A DNA stretch of 64,000 bases, from positions 85,545 to 149,544 of the forward strand of contig SEEM01000002.1 in NCBI GenBank assembly GCA_004144595.1, read 5' to 3'. Under the pieces are notes generated by a model. That model had not been told where the DNA came from and searched no databases. It saw only the letters and a list, made by a program, of their open reading frames with translations. This DNA is from Hyphomicrobiales bacterium (lineage in GTDB: Bacteria > Pseudomonadota > Alphaproteobacteria > Rhizobiales > Beijerinckiaceae). Shown one piece after another: positions 61,576-64,000 of the stretch. The position numbers were made by a program, and so were the translations under genes. The number at the start of each line of letters is the position of its first letter. The stretch's first letter is position 1.

Positions 61576-62481
61576 CTACAGCGCAAGTCCCGCATCCCAA
61601 TAGGGCGTGGCGCCGTAGAGTTCGCCGAGATAGTCGACGAAGGCGCGCACCTTCTGCTCCATGTGCCGGCGGCTGGGATAGACCGCATAGATCGCGACGC
61701 GGGAGCCGACGGCATAGGCGGGCAGGATTCGCTGCAGCGCCCCGGACTTGAGTTCCGGCCCGACATCCCAGGTCGAGCGCAGTGCGATGCCGACGCCGCC
61801 CAGCAGCGCCTCGCGCACGACTTCGCTCGAATTGGTCCGCAGCGGGCCGTTGACCCTCACAGAAACCGGGCCTTCCGGGCCGTCTAGCCGCCAGTGGTCG
61901 GCATTGTGTGCGATCAGGGTATGGCGCGACAGAGCGGCGATATCGGCCGGTATGCCGTGTTCGGCGAGATAGCCCGGCGAGGCGCAGAGCACCCGGTGGT
62001 TGCGGGCGAGGCGTTTGGCCACGAGGCTGGAATCCTGCAGGTCTGCGATCCGGACCGCGAGGTCGAAACCCTCGCCGACGACGTCGACGAAGCCGTCGCT
62101 CAACACGAGCTCAACCGTCACCAGCGGGTTCGCGTCGAGAAAGCGCTTGAGATGCGGCGCGACATGCATCCGGCCGAAGGAGGTCGGAGCCGAGACCCTG
62201 AGCGTGCCCCGCACCTGCCCCGCGCCACTCGACACCCAGGACTCCGCCTCCTCGATCGAGGACAGGATCGAGACGACGCGTTCGTAGAAGCCCTGTCCGG
62301 CCTCGGTCAGGGCGAGCTGCCGCGTCGTGCGCTGAAGCAGGCGCACGCCCAGCCGCTCCTCCAGCCGGCGGATGCGCTTCGAGATCACGGCCGGCGAGAG
62401 GTTGAGCTGCCGGCCCGCCGCCGACATGCTCTTGCTCGTCACCACATGGGCGAACACGTCGAGATCGCCAAACCGGTCCAT
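61576..62481 (-). CDS. LysR family transcriptional regulator, divergent from glcD
   Basis: A 301-residue regulator. Helix-turn-helix: FAHVVTSKSMSAAGRQL (residues about 8-25) and SPAVISKRIRRLEERLGVRLLQRTTR, then a ligand-binding domain (about 90-295) with GTLRVSAPTSFGR, of the CrgA/AaeR-like branch that responds to aromatic or small acids. It is divergently transcribed from glcD, which suggests control of glycolate use. A perfect palindrome with T-N11-A spacing starts 12 bases before its ATG. The ATG at 62481 (after AGGTGCGTGGCG) gives the normal length. Confidence 0.92.
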   Translation of the reverse strand: MDRFGDLDVFAHVVTSKSMSAAGRQLNLSPAVISKRIRRLEERLGVRLLQRTTRQLALTEAGQGFYERVVSILSSIEEAESWVSSGAGQVRGTLRVSAPTSFGRMHVAPHLKRFLDANPLVTVELVLSDGFVDVVGEGFDLAVRIADLQDSSLVAKRLARNHRVLCASPGYLAEHGIPADIAALSRHTLIAHNADHWRLDGPEGPVSVRVNGPLRTNSSEVVREALLGGVGIALRSTWDVGPELKSGALQRILPAYAVGSRVAIYAVYPSRRHMEQKVRAFVDYLGELYGATPYWDAGLAL

Positions 62482-62493
62482 CGCCACGCACCT

Positions 62494-62508
62494 TTTCCAA
62501 TCTGGAAA
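62494..62508. promoter_or_regulatory. LysR-type operator between LysR gene and glcD
   Basis: TTTCCA-ATC-TGGAAA, perfect 6-3-6 inverted repeat with T-N11-A spacing inside. It abuts the LysR ribosome binding site and lies 110 bases upstream of glcD, as expected for a LysR protein that represses itself and activates the divergent gene. Confidence 0.62.
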
Positions 62509-62618
62509 TAATGGCTGGCTTTGGCCGCGCTGCAAGTGGCATTGAATTGATCTAATCTGCCGCGCAGAGAGAATACGGTGCGTGGCGTGCCATGAGTCGT
62601 TGAAAGCGGAGGGGAGAG

Positions 62619-64000
62619 ATGAGCGCGATAGCTTTTCCGGTGCCGGATGCCGGCATTCTCGCCCGCCGCGAATCGATCATCGCAGGGCTTGCGCGCCTCG
62701 TCCCGCCGCAGGCGCTGATCACCAGCGACGACGAACGTCGCCCCTACGAGACCGATGCGCTGACCGCCTATCGCCGCATGCCGCTCGCGGTCGTCCTGCC
62801 CTCGACCACGCAGGAGGTGGCCGCCGTGCTCCGCTATTGCCGGGACGAGGGCGTGCCGGTGGTGCCGCGCGGGTCCGGCACCTCGCTTGCGGGCGGCGCG
62901 ATCCCGCAGGAGGACGCGGTCGTGATCGGCGTCTCCAAGATGAACCGCATCCTCGAGATCGACTATGCCAATCGCGTCGCGCGGGTCGAGGCCGGCGTGA
63001 CCAATCTCGCCGTCACCGGCGCGGTCTCGACTGAGGGCTTCTTCTATGCGCCCGATCCGTCCTCGCAGCTCGCCTGCTCGATCGGCGGCAATATCGGCAT
63101 GAACTCGGGCGGCGCCCATTGCCTGAAATATGGCGTCACCACCAACAATGTCCTGGGCGTGACCATGGTGATGCTCGATGGCAGCATCGTCGAGATCGGC
63201 GGCGCCCATCTCGATTCGCCCGGCTACGATCTGCTCGGCCTGATCAACGGCTCGGAAGGCCAGCTCGGCATCATCACCGAGGCGACGGTGCGCATCCTGC
63301 GCGCGGCCGAGGGGGCACGGCCCGTGCTCTTCGGCTTCCCGACCAGCGAGCAGGCGGGCTCGGCCGTGGCTGCGATCATCGGCGCCGGCATCATCCCGGT
63401 CGCGATGGAGTTCATGGACAAGCCGGCGATCGAGATCTGCGAGGCTTTCGCCAAGGCCGGCTATCCGATGGATGTCGAGGCGCTGCTGATCATCGAGGTC
63501 GAGGGTTCCGACGACGAGATGGACGCCCAGCTCGCCCGCATCGTCGCAATCGCCCGGCAGCACGGCGTGAAAACCGTCAAGGAATCGAAATCGGCGATGG
63601 AGGCGGCGGCGATCTGGAAAGGCCGCAAGTCGGCCTTCGGCGCCACCGGGCGCATCGCCGACTATATCTGCATGGACGGCACGATCCCGACCGGGCAATT
63701 GCCGTATGTGCTGCGGCGGATGGACGAGATCGTGAAGGGCTATGGCCTGCGCGTCGCCAACGTCTTCCATGCCGGCGACGGCAATCTCCATCCGCTGATC
63801 CTCTATAACTGCAATGACCCAATTGAGGCGCAGAAGGCGGAGGATGCCGGCATGGACATCCTCAAGCTCTGCGTTGAGGTTGGCGGTTGCCTCACCGGCG
63901 AGCACGGCGTCGGCATCGAGAAGCGCGACCTGATGACCTTCCAGTTCAACCCCGAGGACCTCGCCCAGCAGATGCGGGTGAGGGCGGTCTTCGACGAGCG
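62619..64000 (+). CDS. glcD: glycolate oxidase subunit GlcD, C-terminal end missing
   Basis: The first 460 codons of the FAD subunit of glycolate oxidase, which oxidises glycolate to glyoxylate; the complete protein is near 497 residues, so about 37 are cut off at the window edge. FAD-binding parts are PRGSGTSLAGGAIPQ and SSQLACSIGGNIGMNSGGAH, and the substrate domain has FHAGDGNLHPLI and GEHGVGIEKRDLM with the active-site histidines. Ribosome binding site GGGGAG, ATG at 62619. glcE and glcF are expected to follow. The divergent LysR gene probably regulates it. Confidence 0.95.
   Translation, partial: MSAIAFPVPDAGILARRESIIAGLARLVPPQALITSDDERRPYETDALTAYRRMPLAVVLPSTTQEVAAVLRYCRDEGVPVVPRGSGTSLAGGAIPQEDAVVIGVSKMNRILEIDYANRVARVEAGVTNLAVTGAVSTEGFFYAPDPSSQLACSIGGNIGMNSGGAHCLKYGVTTNNVLGVTMVMLDGSIVEIGGAHLDSPGYDLLGLINGSEGQLGIITEATVRILRAAEGARPVLFGFPTSEQAGSAVAAIIGAGIIPVAMEFMDKPAIEICEAFAKAGYPMDVEALLIIEVEGSDDEMDAQLARIVAIARQHGVKTVKESKSAMEAAAIWKGRKSAFGATGRIADYICMDGTIPTGQLPYVLRRMDEIVKGYGLRVANVFHAGDGNLHPLILYNCNDPIEAQKAEDAGMDILKLCVEVGGCLTGEHGVGIEKRDLMTFQFNPEDLAQQMRVRAVFDE

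Overview
The window is a contiguous piece of a G+C-rich (about two thirds G+C by eye) alphaproteobacterial chromosome, most likely from the Hyphomicrobiales (Rhizobiales) and plausibly Bosea or a close relative. The evidence is a Ros/MucR regulator, a DivJ/PleC-type cell-cycle kinase with a CtrA-type site (TTAA-N7-TTAA) in front of it, a set of alphaproteobacterial families of unknown function (DUF1491, DUF2336, DUF6456, DUF1214/DUF1254), and dispersed palindromic intergenic repeats of rhizobial type. The genus is an inference. No phage, integrase, transposase, CRISPR array, rRNA or tRNA was seen. Coding density is high and many genes overlap by ATGA or end stop-to-stop.

Layout. 0-4 kb: truncated Fe/Mn superoxide dismutase, a large acidic/proline-rich membrane-anchored protein and oligopeptidase B. 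4-12.3 kb: the most interesting block, with MucR, a stand-alone DnaA domain IV-like protein overlapping a DUF6456 gene, SufE with a small DUF5330-like protein, a DivJ-like histidine kinase, a shortened version of what is usually a peptidoglycan-binding protein, DUF1491, DUF2336, then a small conserved protein and a lipoprotein. Two perfect TTAA-N7-TTAA sites lie in its promoter regions. 12.4-19.5 kb: DUF1254/DUF1214 pair, class A PBP, YcgN-type Cys-cluster protein, pyruvate phosphate dikinase. 19.5-23.1 kb: HAD hydrolase, then a cold-shock-like set (CspA, RhlE-type helicase, IF-1 paralogue), each preceded by a potential RNA hairpin. 23.3-25.7 kb: periplasmic repeat protein and SleB-type cell wall hydrolase, the latter with a one-mismatch CtrA-type site upstream.

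25.7-44.5 kb is metabolic and transport content: MFS carrier, LysR, TsaC/Sua5, a DmdC-like acyl-CoA dehydrogenase, methyltransferase, two overlapping SDR genes, two CorA proteins flanking an SLC13-type permease, cysteine synthase, an RlmD/TrmA-type RNA methyltransferase, a D-2-hydroxyglutarate dehydrogenase-like flavoprotein, gamma-glutamyltransferase and an SRAP (YedK/HMCES) protein. 44.5-64 kb: TlyA and Dxs with XseB nearby, an EntS-like MFS, pirin, Lrp, a small tyrosine phosphatase, a hot-dog thioesterase, a 1190-residue sodium-solute-symporter/histidine kinase/receiver hybrid, MscL, an aminotransferase, an AbrB-family membrane protein, a FAD amine-oxidase-like protein, an SMP-30 protein, and a LysR gene divergent from glcD, which runs off the right end.

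How the parts may work together: the 4-12 kb block joins a cell-cycle/envelope regulator (MucR), a possible DnaA-box competitor and a DivJ-type kinase whose pathway controls CtrA; CtrA-type sites then recur in front of this block's genes and of a cell wall hydrolase. That reading is an inference from sequence motifs and known family biology. Six to seven short dispersed palindromic elements of several families sit in the gaps between genes and in places take up almost the whole gap, where they may act as terminators or mRNA-stability elements.
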